Source of the DNA: Thioalkalivibrio sp. ALMg11
GTDB taxonomy: Bacteria > Pseudomonadota > Gammaproteobacteria > Ectothiorhodospirales > Ectothiorhodospiraceae
Direction of reading: 5' to 3'
DNA: 64,000 nt
NCBI RefSeq assembly: GCF_000377905.1
Contig: NZ_KB898877.1
Location: 62,001-126,000, forward strand
The notes under the pieces were generated by a model. The model saw only the letters and a program-made list of their open reading frames with translations, was not told the origin of the DNA and did not search any database. Shown here piece after piece: positions 17,510-25,990 of this stretch. Positions within the stretch are counted from its first letter, which is position 1; every line of letters starts with the position of its first letter. The translations under genes were made by a program, and so were the position numbers.

Positions 17510-17803
17510 TTAATCCTGGCTTTGTCCCATTGCGCCTTCCACCACCAGCCGGCGCCAGCGAAACAGGCCCTCGACATCAATATGATAGGGGCCCGCGCCC
17601 AGATCGTCGGCAACGAAAACCCGAACACCATCGATTTCCCGGGCCGTGTAGCCGTCCGCATTACGCGGCGCGCCCGGTTCGGCCACCGGCACCCCGGCCT
17701 GGCCGCCACAGCAGCCATGACGCGTGGACAGCCGCAACGTCACCTCGCCGCCCTGGCCGGCCAGCCAGTCGCGCGCGGCACCGGCGACGGTAACCTCGGT
17801 CAT
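17510..17803 (-). CDS. CC/Se-motif family small protein next to Acr3
   Basis: 97 residues. The hallmark is HGCCGG with C31-C32 in an N-terminal strand, then GVPVAEPGAPRN, VRVFVADDLG and a C-terminal VEGLFRWRRLVVEGA. It resembles the CC/Se-motif family, in which the second cysteine may be selenocysteine; here both codons are ordinary cysteine (TGC TGT). Its ATG overlaps the acr3 stop by 4 nt, so the two are translationally coupled. Function is not established; a vicinal dithiol in an arsenite operon could bind trivalent arsenic (inference). Confidence 0.72.
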   Translation of the reverse strand: MTEVTVAGAARDWLAGQGGEVTLRLSTRHGCCGGQAGVPVAEPGAPRNADGYTAREIDGVRVFVADDLGAGPYHIDVEGLFRWRRLVVEGAMGQSQD

Positions 17804-18891
17804 GCCGAAGGCGCCTTGGCATCGGCCGGGAACCAGTGGCGCGTGCGATTGGCGATGCGCACCAGCGCCAGCATCAGCGGCACCTCCACCAGCACGCCCA
17901 CTACCGTTACCAGGGCCGCACCCGACTGCAGGCCGAACATCGCGATCGCGGCGGCCACCGCCAGTTCGAAGAAGTTGCTCGCGCCGATCATCGCGCCGGG
18001 CGCCGCCACCGCGTGCCGTACGCGCCACGCCTTCGCCCAGTAATAGGCGATGTAGAACACCAGGAAGGTCTGGATGATCAGCGGGATCGCGATCAGCACG
18101 ATATGCCCGGGATTTTCCAGGATGCGCTCGCCCTGGAAGGCGAACAGCAGGACCAGCGTCACCAACAGCCCGATCGGCGTGACCGGCCCGAGACGCTTCA
18201 TGAACACGTTGTCGAACCACTCGATCCCCTTCTTGCGGATCAGCCAGACACGCGTCAGGTAGCCGGCGGCGAACGGAATGACGATGTACAGCAGCACCGA
18301 CAGCGCGACCGTGTCCCAGGGGACGTGGATGTTCGATACGCCCAGCAGCAGCACCACGATCGGCGCAAAGGCGACCAGCATGATGAGATCGTTCACCGCC
18401 ACCTGAACCAGCGTGTAGGCGGCATCGCCGCGCGTCAGGTAGCTCCAGACGAACACCATCGCGGTACACGGCGCCGCACCCAGCAGGATCGCCCCGGCCA
18501 GGTACTCGCGCCCCAGCTCCTCGGGGATCCACGCGGCATAGACCACCATGAAGAAGAACCAGGCGAGCGCGAACATGGTGAACGGCTTGATCAGCCAGTT
18601 CACCGAGGTGGTGATGGCCAGGCCCTTCGGCTCCCGGCGCACCCCCAGGATGGCCGAGAAGTCGATCTGCACCATCATCGGGTAGATCATCGCCCAGATC
18701 AGGATCGCCACCGGGATCGACACCTGCGCGTATTCCCACTGCGACAGCGTCTCCGGCACCACGGGCAGGAACTGCCCCAGCGCCACACCCGCGACGATGC
18801 ACAGCGCCACCCAGACACTCAGGTAGCGCTCGAAGATCCCCATGCCTTCCTTCGTCGAGACCTCCTCAACGGAAGTGTTTTGATCCGTCAT
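17800..18891 (-). CDS. acr3: Acr3 arsenite efflux permease
   Basis: 363 residues with about ten membrane helices, BASS superfamily. The essential cysteine of Acr3 pumps is at C142 in GAAPCTAMVFVWS, and the C-terminal GASNFFELAVAAAIAMFG carries the conserved glutamate. It exports arsenite from the cytoplasm driven by the membrane gradient. ATG 18891 begins MTDQNTSVEEV; longer starts have no family similarity. It lies between arsR and the CC-motif gene and is probably under ArsR. Sitting 3 kb from the arx operon, it would remove arsenite that enters the cell. Confidence 0.92.
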   Translation of the reverse strand: MTDQNTSVEEVSTKEGMGIFERYLSVWVALCIVAGVALGQFLPVVPETLSQWEYAQVSIPVAILIWAMIYPMMVQIDFSAILGVRREPKGLAITTSVNWLIKPFTMFALAWFFFMVVYAAWIPEELGREYLAGAILLGAAPCTAMVFVWSYLTRGDAAYTLVQVAVNDLIMLVAFAPIVVLLLGVSNIHVPWDTVALSVLLYIVIPFAAGYLTRVWLIRKKGIEWFDNVFMKRLGPVTPIGLLVTLVLLFAFQGERILENPGHIVLIAIPLIIQTFLVFYIAYYWAKAWRVRHAVAAPGAMIGASNFFELAVAAAIAMFGLQSGAALVTVVGVLVEVPLMLALVRIANRTRHWFPADAKAPSA

Positions 18892-18949
18892 TCGTGACTC
18901 CGTTAGTGGGGAAACGTCGCAGTAACTCGTGTTGCGAGCCCCGGAAGTA

Positions 18950-19303
18950 CTAGGACGCGTTCTGCTTTCGCGTCCCTGTAGAAAAGTCGCCTGCGAGTGG
19001 CAACTCGCAGTCACCCACCTCCGCCGCACAGCAGTGGTCGGTCAGGTATCCGATCAGACGCTGCATGGCTGCCAGGTCTGCGCGATAGCGCTGATAGCGC
19101 CCCTCCTGCGACACCGTCAGCAACCCGGAACGCGTCAACGTCTTCAGATGAAATGACAAGTTGGTACGCGGTAGATCCAGGGCACTCGCGATCTCTCCGG
19201 CGACCAGTCCCTTACGGCCGTGGCGCACCAGCAGGCGGACAATATCCAGCCGTATGCCGGAAGCCAGCGACTCGAACATGTCGGTAGCAGTGCTCTTGTT
19301 CAT
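18950..19303 (-). CDS. arsR: ArsR-family arsenite-responsive repressor
   Basis: 117 residues, winged-helix ArsR/SmtB fold with recognition helix DLPRTNLSFHLKTL. Candidate As(III) ligands lie at the C-terminus: C91-C92 and C99, resembling the C-terminal cysteine triad of the Acidithiobacillus ferrooxidans ArsR type but with one more intervening residue. The start MNKSTATDMF at 19303 was preferred over the ATG at 19345, which would overlap the operator and the divergent gene's ribosome site. It sits first in the acr3 transcript and would repress it and the divergent VOC gene until arsenite binds. Confidence 0.88.
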   Translation of the reverse strand: MNKSTATDMFESLASGIRLDIVRLLVRHGRKGLVAGEIASALDLPRTNLSFHLKTLTRSGLLTVSQEGRYQRYRADLAAMQRLIGYLTDHCCAAEVGDCELPLAGDFSTGTRKQNAS

Positions 19304-19313
19304 GGGGCAAAGC

Positions 19314-19329
19314 TTCAAGTATCGTTGAA
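19314..19329. promoter_or_regulatory. Probable ArsR operator between divergent genes
   Basis: Perfect dyad TTCAA-N6-TTGAA in the 56-bp gap between arsR and the VOC gene, close to the ATCAA-N6-TTGAT form of many ArsR sites. A second TTGA-N7-TCAA overlaps it. One repressor site could control both directions. Confidence 0.6.
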
Positions 19330-19359
19330 ATGTTGTCAAATACATTCCGGAGGAACGAC

Positions 19360-20091
19360 ATGGTCCACACCCTGCCCGTCATCGGCTCACTGGAACCGCA
19401 CTATCAGTCCCTGCTCGAGCGCGTCCTGGGCGAGTTCGGTGTGCGCCCGGAGCCGGTCACCGTGGAACAGGCAGGGCACGGAAAACCCGTCTCACTGGAC
19501 AAAACGGCCTCGCGCGCCCTGCGCGAGATGGGGACGGATTTCTACAACTGGGACTTGCTATTCGACAATCTCGGGGCGGACGACGTCGACGGCGAGATCG
19601 AACCCAAGCTGCGCGAGCGCGTCCGCATCCTGCAGGCGGTGCGGGATCTCGACCCGGGCTTCGCCTCGCAGGAGCTGCACGGGAGCATCCGTGTCCATGA
19701 CCTCGCCGCTTCGGCCCGCTTCTACACCTGGATGTTCGGGGTCGAACCTGCCGAATGGACCCACCGCTACGTGACCTTCCTGCGCCCGGACACGCGTACC
19801 AACTTCGTGCTGCTGGTGAACGACGGCATGACCCTGCATCACGACACGCTGTTCCATCTCGGGATGGGCGTCGCGGACAAGCACACGGTCGTGCGCGCCT
19901 ATCACTCCGCGCGCAACAACGACTTCCACGTCGAGAAGCCGCCGCGCACCACCTGGCGTGGAACGCCATTGCACGAACTGTGGCTGAAGGACCCGGACGG
20001 CACGCTGATCGAGATCTACGCCATGCTCACGCAGGAGGAACTGGAACAAATGCCGGCGGACCAGGAACCCGTGTTCCTGGTTCGGGAATAG
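19360..20091 (+). CDS. VOC-family metalloenzyme, ArsI/CadI-like but without cysteines
   Basis: 243 residues. The C-terminal half is a vicinal-oxygen-chelate domain with a plausible metal triad H107 (ELHGSIRVH), H166 (LFHLGMG) and E218 (GTLIEIYA). Placement beside arsR suggests an ArsI-like enzyme (ArsI cleaves the C-As bond of trivalent organoarsenicals). However, the whole protein contains no cysteine, so ArsI's arsenic-binding cysteine pair is missing. An N-terminal extension of about 100 residues has no recognised domain. GGAGGA 5 nt upstream fixes the ATG at 19360. Substrate unknown; it may act on another organic or oxidised product. Confidence 0.75.
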   Translation: MVHTLPVIGSLEPHYQSLLERVLGEFGVRPEPVTVEQAGHGKPVSLDKTASRALREMGTDFYNWDLLFDNLGADDVDGEIEPKLRERVRILQAVRDLDPGFASQELHGSIRVHDLAASARFYTWMFGVEPAEWTHRYVTFLRPDTRTNFVLLVNDGMTLHHDTLFHLGMGVADKHTVVRAYHSARNNDFHVEKPPRTTWRGTPLHELWLKDPDGTLIEIYAMLTQEELEQMPADQEPVFLVRE

Positions 20092-20116
20092 CTCGCGACG
20101 GCGCGCCCGGAAAAAG

Positions 20117-20140
20117 AACGGGGCCCGAATGGGCCCCGTT
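20117..20140 (-). terminator. Convergent terminator after the exported phosphatase
   Basis: Ten-base-pair perfect stem AACGGGGCCC/GGGCCCCGTT with a 4-nt loop. On the minus strand it is followed by CTTTTTCC, ending the 20191 transcript; on the plus strand the T-run is weak but the hairpin may also serve the VOC gene. Confidence 0.75.
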
Positions 20141-20190
20141 CCACTTCGTTTTACGCCACGGCAATCGCAGTGAGGGCGCATCAAAACCGG

Positions 20191-20814
20191 TTAATGGTAG
20201 CTCTCCACCGGGATCACGCCGAGCACCTCGACGCTGCCCATGCCTTCCGGACGCATCACGACCAGGCTTCCCGCTTCCACATTCTCGAACACGATGGTGT
20301 TGATGTTGGGCCGGTGCGTAACCAGGAACAGGTTGCCCTCGCCCTCGAACTCGCTCATCCGGTCGCGTACATCCTCGAGCAACCACTCGGACTCGCCCTC
20401 CGGCATCGCGGCAATCAGGTTCAGCGCATCCCAGCGCTCGTACTCACCGAACACCCCCTCGGCCGTCTGCCGGGCCCGGCAGAAATCGCTGCTCAGCACC
20501 TCGCCGACTTCAATCCCGCGCTCCTTGAGGGCCTTGCCCAACGCCTGGGCCTGGGCACGCCCATCGTCGGTCAGTTGCACCTCCGTACTGCAGTCGCCGT
20601 CCGCAGCCAGGTGCATGGACTTCTCGGCCTCCGCCTCTTCGGACTCGGTGTGACGCAGCAGGACGACCTTGCCGCCCTCGGCAAGGGCCTCCCAAAGGGC
20701 CTCGTCGGCGACCGCGGCCGCAGAGACGCCGAACGCCGCGGTTGCCACCAGGGCGCCCGCGAACAAGCCGCGCGAGCGGCGCAGCATGGTTTGAGCAAAT
20801 TTCATTGGTTTCAC
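20191..20814 (-). CDS. Exported histidine-phosphatase-superfamily protein
   Basis: 207 residues. A signal peptide (about residues 4-36, LFAGALVATAAFGVSAAAVADE) precedes a phosphoglycerate-mutase-like domain with the catalytic VVLLRHTESEEAE and a late VTHRPNINT. It would hydrolyse a phosphate ester or anhydride in the periplasm. The GTG at 20814 has AGGAG about 9 nt upstream and is preferred; the ATG at 20805 is possible. It lies 13 bp after the DsrE-like gene, so the two exported proteins form an operon. Substrate unknown. Confidence 0.75.
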   Translation of the reverse strand: MKPMKFAQTMLRRSRGLFAGALVATAAFGVSAAAVADEALWEALAEGGKVVLLRHTESEEAEAEKSMHLAADGDCSTEVQLTDDGRAQAQALGKALKERGIEVGEVLSSDFCRARQTAEGVFGEYERWDALNLIAAMPEGESEWLLEDVRDRMSEFEGEGNLFLVTHRPNINTIVFENVEAGSLVVMRPEGMGSVEVLGVIPVESYH

Positions 20815-20827
20815 GTAGGGGTTCTCC

Positions 20828-21346
20828 TCAGTTTCGGTAGGCATGCATCACGGCATACCCCTCATGATGCAGGTCACCCAGCTGAACGATGCCTGAATCC
20901 ACCAGTTCCACGGGCTCGTAGAATTCTTCCAGGGGCAGGCCCACCGCCTGGCGGGTGTTGTCACAGAGCTCCAGGCGCACGTTGTACATATTCACGAACG
21001 ACAACAGCCGCGCGCGCAACTCGTCGCGCTGCTCGGCAAATTCGCGATCCGGATCGACCTCGAACGGGGTCCCCTCGAGGTTGTCGTCGGTCACAAAGCG
21101 GATCCCAGCCGAGCGAAACACCAGAACGATGTCGTAGTCGATCAGGCGGCCCTCGTAGGCCTCCACCATGCTGTTGATGCTGCCGAGCATGGAGCTGTAC
21201 TGGGAGGGATTATCGAACCCTACATGCCAGGCGATGTTGCGATCATCGAACGCCAGCGCCTGCGAGGCGGGCCACATCAGCAGTGCAGCCAGCAGGCCAA
21301 CCGACACCAATTTCAGGCAGCGATGGGCGAGACGGTCAATCTTCAT
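20828..21346 (-). CDS. Exported DsrE-family protein
   Basis: 172 residues. A signal sequence (about 1-33) ends ASQALAFDD. The rest has the DsrE/F-like fold pattern: HVGFDNPSQY, the strand YDIVLVFRSAGIRFV, and VRLELCDNTRQ with one cysteine at the position where sulfur-relay DsrE proteins often carry theirs. Cytoplasmic DsrE proteins pass persulfide sulfur; export of this one suggests a periplasmic relative with a sulfur or quality-control role (inference). AAGGAG precedes ATG 21346. Confidence 0.75.
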   Translation of the reverse strand: MKIDRLAHRCLKLVSVGLLAALLMWPASQALAFDDRNIAWHVGFDNPSQYSSMLGSINSMVEAYEGRLIDYDIVLVFRSAGIRFVTDDNLEGTPFEVDPDREFAEQRDELRARLLSFVNMYNVRLELCDNTRQAVGLPLEEFYEPVELVDSGIVQLGDLHHEGYAVMHAYRN

Positions 21347-21678
21347 GGGGAATACTCCTTGGGGTTCTCGGAACCACCGGGGCGGCTCCATTCTTTGGTT
21401 TCGCATCGATCGACTTGCGCCGATCCCGTTCACCTCGGATGTGCCCTTCTTTATGTTGTGCGCAAACGCTGGGTTTCCACCCGAACCGGAGCGCTTTCTC
21501 CTAACTGTAGAAAGGGCGGCTGCCGAGAACCAGTCATCACAACATGTACTTTCCGCGCAGGTTGCGGGCATTGATTGCCTCGCATCTCCTTGCCGCGCGG
21601 GAGGCGCGTCTCCCCGGCTGCTCCGGTATACTGCGTGGTCTTTCGCACTCTCCCCCTGTTCCCGACGCCCGAGCTCCC
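21347..21678. other. Divergent promoter region before dapC
   Basis: 332 bp between the divergent DsrE-like and dapC genes. A TATACT hexamer at 21627-21632 is a good -10 candidate for dapC, though no strong -35 was found. No gene or repeat is evident. Confidence 0.4.
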
Positions 21679-22872
21679 ATGAACCCGCGCCTCGACCGGC
21701 TACAGCCCTACCCGTTCGAACGCCTGCGCCGGCTGTTCGCGGACCTGAAAATGCCCGCGGACCGGGAGCCCATCGCACTGTCCATCGGCGAGCCGCGGCA
21801 CGCGCTGCCAGGGTTCGTCGAGCCGGTGCTGCGCGCCTCCCTGCAGGGGTACAACCACTACCCCACCACGCGCGGCGAGCCTGCGCTGCGTGAGACCATC
21901 GCGACCTGGCTGCAGCGGCGTTTTGCTCTGGACAAGGTGGACGCGGAACGGCAGGTACTCCCGGTCAGCGGCACGCGCGAGGCCCTGTTCGCGATCGCCC
22001 AGGCGGTCGTTGCGGAGAAACCCGGCGCCCGCGTGCTGATGCCCAATCCGTTCTATCAGATCTACGAGGGCGCGGCGCTGCTCGCCGGGGCCGAGCCGGC
22101 CTTCTACGACCTGGCGCCGGAGAATGGCTACCTGCCCGACTTCGCGGCAGTCGATGCAGCCACCTGGGACGCCGTGCAACTCGTCTACATCTGCAACCCG
22201 GGCAATCCGGCCGGGGCCTGCATGTCCGAGGCCGCAATGCAGGACCTGATCCGCCTGGCCGAGCGCCACGACTTCATCATCGCGGCGGACGAGTGCTACT
22301 CGGAGATCTACCACCCCGATGCCGAACCGCCGGCCGGCCTGCTGGGCGCCGCCGCGCGCATGGGCAACGCGGCGTTCGAGCGTTGCATCGTGTTTCACAG
22401 CCTGTCCAAACGCTCCAACTTGCCGGGTCTGCGCGCCGGCTTCGTCGCCGGGGAAGCCGCGCTGCTCGACCGCTTCGCGTTGTATCGCACGTACCACGGC
22501 TGCACCCTGCCGCCGCCATCCCAGGCGGTCAGCCGCGCGGCCTGGTCGGACGAAGCCCACGTGGCCGAGAATCGCGCGCTCTATGCCGAGAAGTTCGCTG
22601 CGGTGGTCCCGATCATGGAACAGGTGATCGAAGTGCAAACACCCGCTGCCGGCTTCTACCTGTGGCCGCGCGTGCCGGATGGCGACGACGAGGGCTTTGC
22701 CCGGCGCCTCTACGGCGAGGCGGGGGTCACGGTCCTGCCGGGGCGCTACCTCTCCCGCACGGATCCGGAGACCGGGCACAATCCCGGGGCCGGGCACGTG
22801 CGCATGGCGCTGGTCGCCGAGCCCGCTGCCTGCATCGAGGCGGCCGAACGGATCACTGCGCTTTATCGATAA
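21679..22872 (+). CDS. dapC: Succinyldiaminopimelate transaminase
   Basis: 397 residues, fold-type I PLP aminotransferase. The PLP lysine lies in FHSLSKRSNLPGLR, and YICNPGNPAGA plus ADECYSEIY are the conserved cofactor contacts. It transfers an amino group to N-succinyl-2-amino-6-ketopimelate in lysine and diaminopimelate synthesis. It stands 45 bp before dapD, the enzyme that makes the succinylated intermediate, which supports DapC over other class I aminotransferases. Cytoplasmic. Confidence 0.93.
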   Translation: MNPRLDRLQPYPFERLRRLFADLKMPADREPIALSIGEPRHALPGFVEPVLRASLQGYNHYPTTRGEPALRETIATWLQRRFALDKVDAERQVLPVSGTREALFAIAQAVVAEKPGARVLMPNPFYQIYEGAALLAGAEPAFYDLAPENGYLPDFAAVDAATWDAVQLVYICNPGNPAGACMSEAAMQDLIRLAERHDFIIAADECYSEIYHPDAEPPAGLLGAAARMGNAAFERCIVFHSLSKRSNLPGLRAGFVAGEAALLDRFALYRTYHGCTLPPPSQAVSRAAWSDEAHVAENRALYAEKFAAVVPIMEQVIEVQTPAAGFYLWPRVPDGDDEGFARRLYGEAGVTVLPGRYLSRTDPETGHNPGAGHVRMALVAEPAACIEAAERITALYR

Positions 22873-22917
22873 CACCAATATTTTATTTATTTTTCATTGC
22901 CTTAAAGGGAACTCCTC

Positions 22918-23739
22918 ATGTCCGATATCCAGAGCATTATCGAAACCGCCTTCGAACGCCGCGCCGACATCAACCCGCGCAACGTGGAAACCAACGTCCG
23001 CGACGCCGTGAACGAGGCGCTGGATATGCTGGACACCGGCCGCGCCCGCGTCGCCGAGAAAAAGGACGGCGAATGGGTGGTGAACGAATGGCTGAAAAAG
23101 GCCGTGCTGCTGTCGTTCCGCATCTCGGAGAACGAGTTCATCAAGGGTGGCTTCACCAACTACTACGACAAGGTCCCGTCCAAGTACGCCGACACCTCCA
23201 GCCGCGACTTCCGCGAGGCCGGCGTGCGCGTCGTCCCGCCGGCCACCGCCCGCCGCGGGAGCTTCATTGCCCCGAATACGGTCTTGATGCCGTCCTACGT
23301 GAACATTGGCGCCTATGTGGATGAAGGCACAATGGTCGACACTTGGGCCACCGTCGGCTCCTGCGCCCAGATCGGCAAGAACGTGCACCTCTCCGGGGGC
23401 GTGGGCATCGGCGGCGTACTGGAGCCACTGCAGGCCGCCCCGACCATCATCGAGGACAACTGCTTCATCGGGGCGCGCTCCGAGGTGGTCGAGGGCGTGA
23501 TCGTCGAGGAAGGCGCGGTCATCTCCATGGGCGTGTATCTGGGCCAGTCCACCCGCATCTACGACCGCGAGAACGACGAAATCCTCTACGGCCGTGTGCC
23601 GGCCGGCTCCGTGGTCGTCTCCGGCAACCTTCCGTCGAAGGATGGCAAGTACTCGCTGTACTGCGCCGTGATCGTGAAGCGTGTGGACGAGAAGACCAAG
23701 GCCAAGGTCGGCCTGAACGCCCTGCTGCGCGATGTCTGA
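22918..23739 (+). CDS. dapD: Tetrahydrodipicolinate N-succinyltransferase
   Basis: 273 residues, the family's usual length. The C-terminal half has left-handed beta-helix hexapeptide repeats ([40 protein letters not shown]). It succinylates tetrahydrodipicolinate using succinyl-CoA, early in the diaminopimelate branch. AGGGAACTCCTC precedes the ATG. Its last 8 nt overlap the downstream ArsC-like gene. Confidence 0.97.
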   Translation: MSDIQSIIETAFERRADINPRNVETNVRDAVNEALDMLDTGRARVAEKKDGEWVVNEWLKKAVLLSFRISENEFIKGGFTNYYDKVPSKYADTSSRDFREAGVRVVPPATARRGSFIAPNTVLMPSYVNIGAYVDEGTMVDTWATVGSCAQIGKNVHLSGGVGIGGVLEPLQAAPTIIEDNCFIGARSEVVEGVIVEEGAVISMGVYLGQSTRIYDRENDEILYGRVPAGSVVVSGNLPSKDGKYSLYCAVIVKRVDEKTKAKVGLNALLRDV

Positions 23740-24085
23740 GATCGCGCTCTACGGCATCGCCAACTGCGATACCGTCCGCAAGGCACGCCGGTCGCTGGAT
23801 GCGGCCGGCGTGGGCTATCGCTTCGTGGACTTTCGCAAGGACGGGCTGGAGGAAGACCGGCTACGCCACTGGGTCGAGGCCGTCGGCTGGGAGACCCTAG
23901 TCAATCGCCGCGGCACGACCTGGCGCCAGCTCCCGGAAGACCAGCGCGAGGGACTGGATGCGGAACGCGCCATCCCGCTGATGCTCGAGCACCCGGCGCT
24001 CATCAAGCGCCCGGTCATCGAGCATCAAGGCGGCGTACGGGTCGGCTGGAATAGCGACACCGCTACGGCTCTGGGCGCGGGATAG
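23732..24085 (+). CDS. ArsC/YffB-family thioredoxin-fold protein
   Basis: 117 residues. [19 protein letters not shown] is the ArsC/Spx/YffB signature with a single active-site cysteine, and [11 protein letters not shown] is the conserved late motif. Despite the family name it is not clearly an arsenate reductase: YffB-type proteins commonly follow dapD and their substrate is unknown. It overlaps dapD by 8 nt, so it is coupled to the dap genes and not to the arsenic island. Confidence 0.85.
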   Translation: MSEIALYGIANCDTVRKARRSLDAAGVGYRFVDFRKDGLEEDRLRHWVEAVGWETLVNRRGTTWRQLPEDQREGLDAERAIPLMLEHPALIKRPVIEHQGGVRVGWNSDTATALGAG

Positions 24086-24113
24086 CGAGCGCCTCCCGGA
24101 CCACCACCAGCGC

Positions 24114-24305
24114 CTAATCGATCCTCGGCGCTTGCGGGGAATCCGAATCCTCCTCGACCCAGGCGTCGAGCAGCCTGACCCCTCCACGGTCGCGCTCCAG
24201 CGGGGGCACGTCCGCGTAGGGATCGGGGTTCAGGCGGCCGTCGTGCCAGACCCAGGTGAAATACCCCAGGTTCAGCAGAACGAGAAACAGGATCAGCCAG
24301 CGCAT
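24114..24305 (-). CDS. Small membrane-anchored protein after coaX
   Basis: 63 residues: an N-terminal membrane helix MRWLILFLVLLNLGYFTWVW followed by an acidic, proline-rich tail. It overlaps the end of coaX by 13 nt. In many gammaproteobacteria a SPOR-domain protein follows coaX; this one has a similar anchor but is too short to hold a SPOR domain, so it may be a reduced version. Function unknown. Confidence 0.65.
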   Translation of the reverse strand: MRWLILFLVLLNLGYFTWVWHDGRLNPDPYADVPPLERDRGGVRLLDAWVEEDSDSPQAPRID

Positions 24306-25075
24306 CCGGCGCCCTCCCAGCGCGACAGCTCCCAGAGGCCGTCCAGCACCAGGTTCGGGAAGATCGTGGACTCTTCGCGCAACACCGGCGCCAGCCAGTA
24401 GGCATCGCCCCCCGTCAGCCAGCAGGCCGCGCCCGCCCGCTCCGCGGTTCGTGAACGCGCGATCAGCCCATCCAGCGCGCCGGCCAGCCCCAGGCTCCAT
24501 CCGCGCTCCAGCGCCTCGGTGCTGTTGAGACCCGGCGCGGTCTCCAGATCATCCGGCCACTGGGTGGCCGCGCGCGGCGCAATGCGATCTGTCAGGCGCG
24601 CCTGCAACGCCTCCCAGCCGAGCTGGCGCCCCGGCAGCAGATAGCCCCCGGCGTGGCGGCCGTCCGCCCCCAGGACATCGACGGTGACGGCGGTGCCGGC
24701 ATCGACCAGGATCACCGGCGCATCGCAGCGGGCCCGCGCCGCGACCAGCGCGCAGTAGCGATCGACGCCCAGCTGCCCCGCCGCATAGTCGATCCGCAGA
24801 CCATGCGGCCCGTTCGCCGGCACCGTCACCGCGTGTACCGGCGCGTCGATCCCGGCAGCCACCAGTTCGGCCGAGAGCGCCACTTCGCGTTCACCCGGCC
24901 CGACGCGCGAGAGCCAGACGGCCGTGATCGGCGCCTCGCGTGCCATGGAGGCCAGACCGCGGACACAACCGGCCGGGTCACGATTCGCCCCGGACCCCAG
25001 GACCTCGCCCTCCACGTTGCGCACCTGCCACTTCACGCGGGTGCTGCCAATATCCACCAGAGCAATGTCAGACAT
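24293..25075 (-). CDS. coaX: Type III pantothenate kinase
   Basis: 260 residues. The ASKHA-fold motifs are present: VDIGSTRVKWQ for phosphate binding, PHGLRIDYAAGQLGVDRYCA around the substrate site and VDAGTAVTVDVL. It phosphorylates pantothenate, the first step to coenzyme A, and type III enzymes are not feedback-inhibited by CoA. ATG 25075 overlaps the birA stop by 8 nt. The birA-coaX order is common in this group. Confidence 0.94.
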   Translation of the reverse strand: MSDIALVDIGSTRVKWQVRNVEGEVLGSGANRDPAGCVRGLASMAREAPITAVWLSRVGPGEREVALSAELVAAGIDAPVHAVTVPANGPHGLRIDYAAGQLGVDRYCALVAARARCDAPVILVDAGTAVTVDVLGADGRHAGGYLLPGRQLGWEALQARLTDRIAPRAATQWPDDLETAPGLNSTEALERGWSLGLAGALDGLIARSRTAERAGAACWLTGGDAYWLAPVLREESTIFPNLVLDGLWELSRWEGAGCAG

Positions 25076-25907
25076 GTTCTTTACAACTCCGTACCGAGAC
25101 CTCGCCCGAATGCAGGTGCCGGATCGCACCGTCGTCGAACTGCACAACCAGGCAGCCGCTCGCCGCATCGATGCCATGCGCCTGCCCGCGGAGGCCGTCA
25201 TCCAGAATTTCGATCGGCCGGCCGCGCAGGCTGTCCAGCCGCACCAGCTCGCGCTCCAGCGGCACAATCCCTTCGCGCATCAACAGCGGATGCAGGCGAC
25301 ATTGCTCCGCGATCACCCGGGCTGCAAGCTCCGGGAGATCCGGAACCGGGCCGGGGAGCTGGGTCGCGAGATCGGTCACCGCGCGCTCCAGTTCCAGGGC
25401 ATCGGCGCCTTCCCGGTTGAGACCAATCCCGACCACTAGCCAGCCCGGCTGGCCACCACTCGCCGCGCGCTGCTCCACCAGGATGCCGCCCAGCTTGGCG
25501 GAATCGACCATCAGATCATTGGGCCACTTGAGCCGCACACCTTCCAGACCCAGCGCTTCCAGCGCACGGATGACGCCAACTCCGACCCCGACCGGATAGG
25601 CGGGCGGCACCCGCCCCTGCGTGATGGGCCATGCCAGCGACAGGGCCAGGCTCGCCCCCGGAGGCGAATGCCAGGCGCGACCGCGCCGCCCGCGACCCGC
25701 TGTCTGGGCCTGCGCCACACAGGCGCGTGGCATGTCACCCACCTCGGGCCGGGTCTCCAGCAGATAGCGATTGGTCGAGTCCACCGACGCCAGCACCTCG
25801 ACCGCTGGCGCCGTCACACCGGCCCCGTCGACCAGGCAATCGACACGCTCTTTCAGGCGTGCGCTCTCCGGCGCCATAATGCAGACTGTGAATGGGGTCT
25901 CGGTCAT
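25068..25907 (-). CDS. birA: Biotin-protein ligase (no DNA-binding domain)
   Basis: 279 residues. The catalytic core shows STNRYLL, the biotin loop GRGRRGRAWHSPPGASLALS and KWPNDLMV, followed by the C-terminal SH3-like domain. It activates biotin as biotinyl-AMP and transfers it to acetyl-CoA carboxylase. There is no N-terminal helix-turn-helix, so it should not act as the biotin operon repressor. The start at 25907 is the longest with support; 25876 is possible. It is divergent from the transglycosylase gene. Confidence 0.9.
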   Translation of the reverse strand: MTETPFTVCIMAPESARLKERVDCLVDGAGVTAPAVEVLASVDSTNRYLLETRPEVGDMPRACVAQAQTAGRGRRGRAWHSPPGASLALSLAWPITQGRVPPAYPVGVGVGVIRALEALGLEGVRLKWPNDLMVDSAKLGGILVEQRAASGGQPGWLVVGIGLNREGADALELERAVTDLATQLPGPVPDLPELAARVIAEQCRLHPLLMREGIVPLERELVRLDSLRGRPIEILDDGLRGQAHGIDAASGCLVVQFDDGAIRHLHSGEVSVRSCKEHV

Positions 25908-25990
25908 CGGGATCGGTACTCGGCTCGCATCCGGGCCAGGGGGAACAGGGCTTGCATACAAGGCACCATGGTAAGCATTCCGGTCGGACG

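Noticed and set aside
17510-17803. Selenoprotein version of the CC/Se family
   Set aside because: Both motif codons are cysteine (TGC TGT) and no in-frame TGA occurs before the stop.
23732-24085. Arsenate reductase ArsC belonging to the arsenic island
   Set aside because: It is YffB-like, overlaps dapD and lies 4 kb from the ars genes; nothing shows arsenate reduction.
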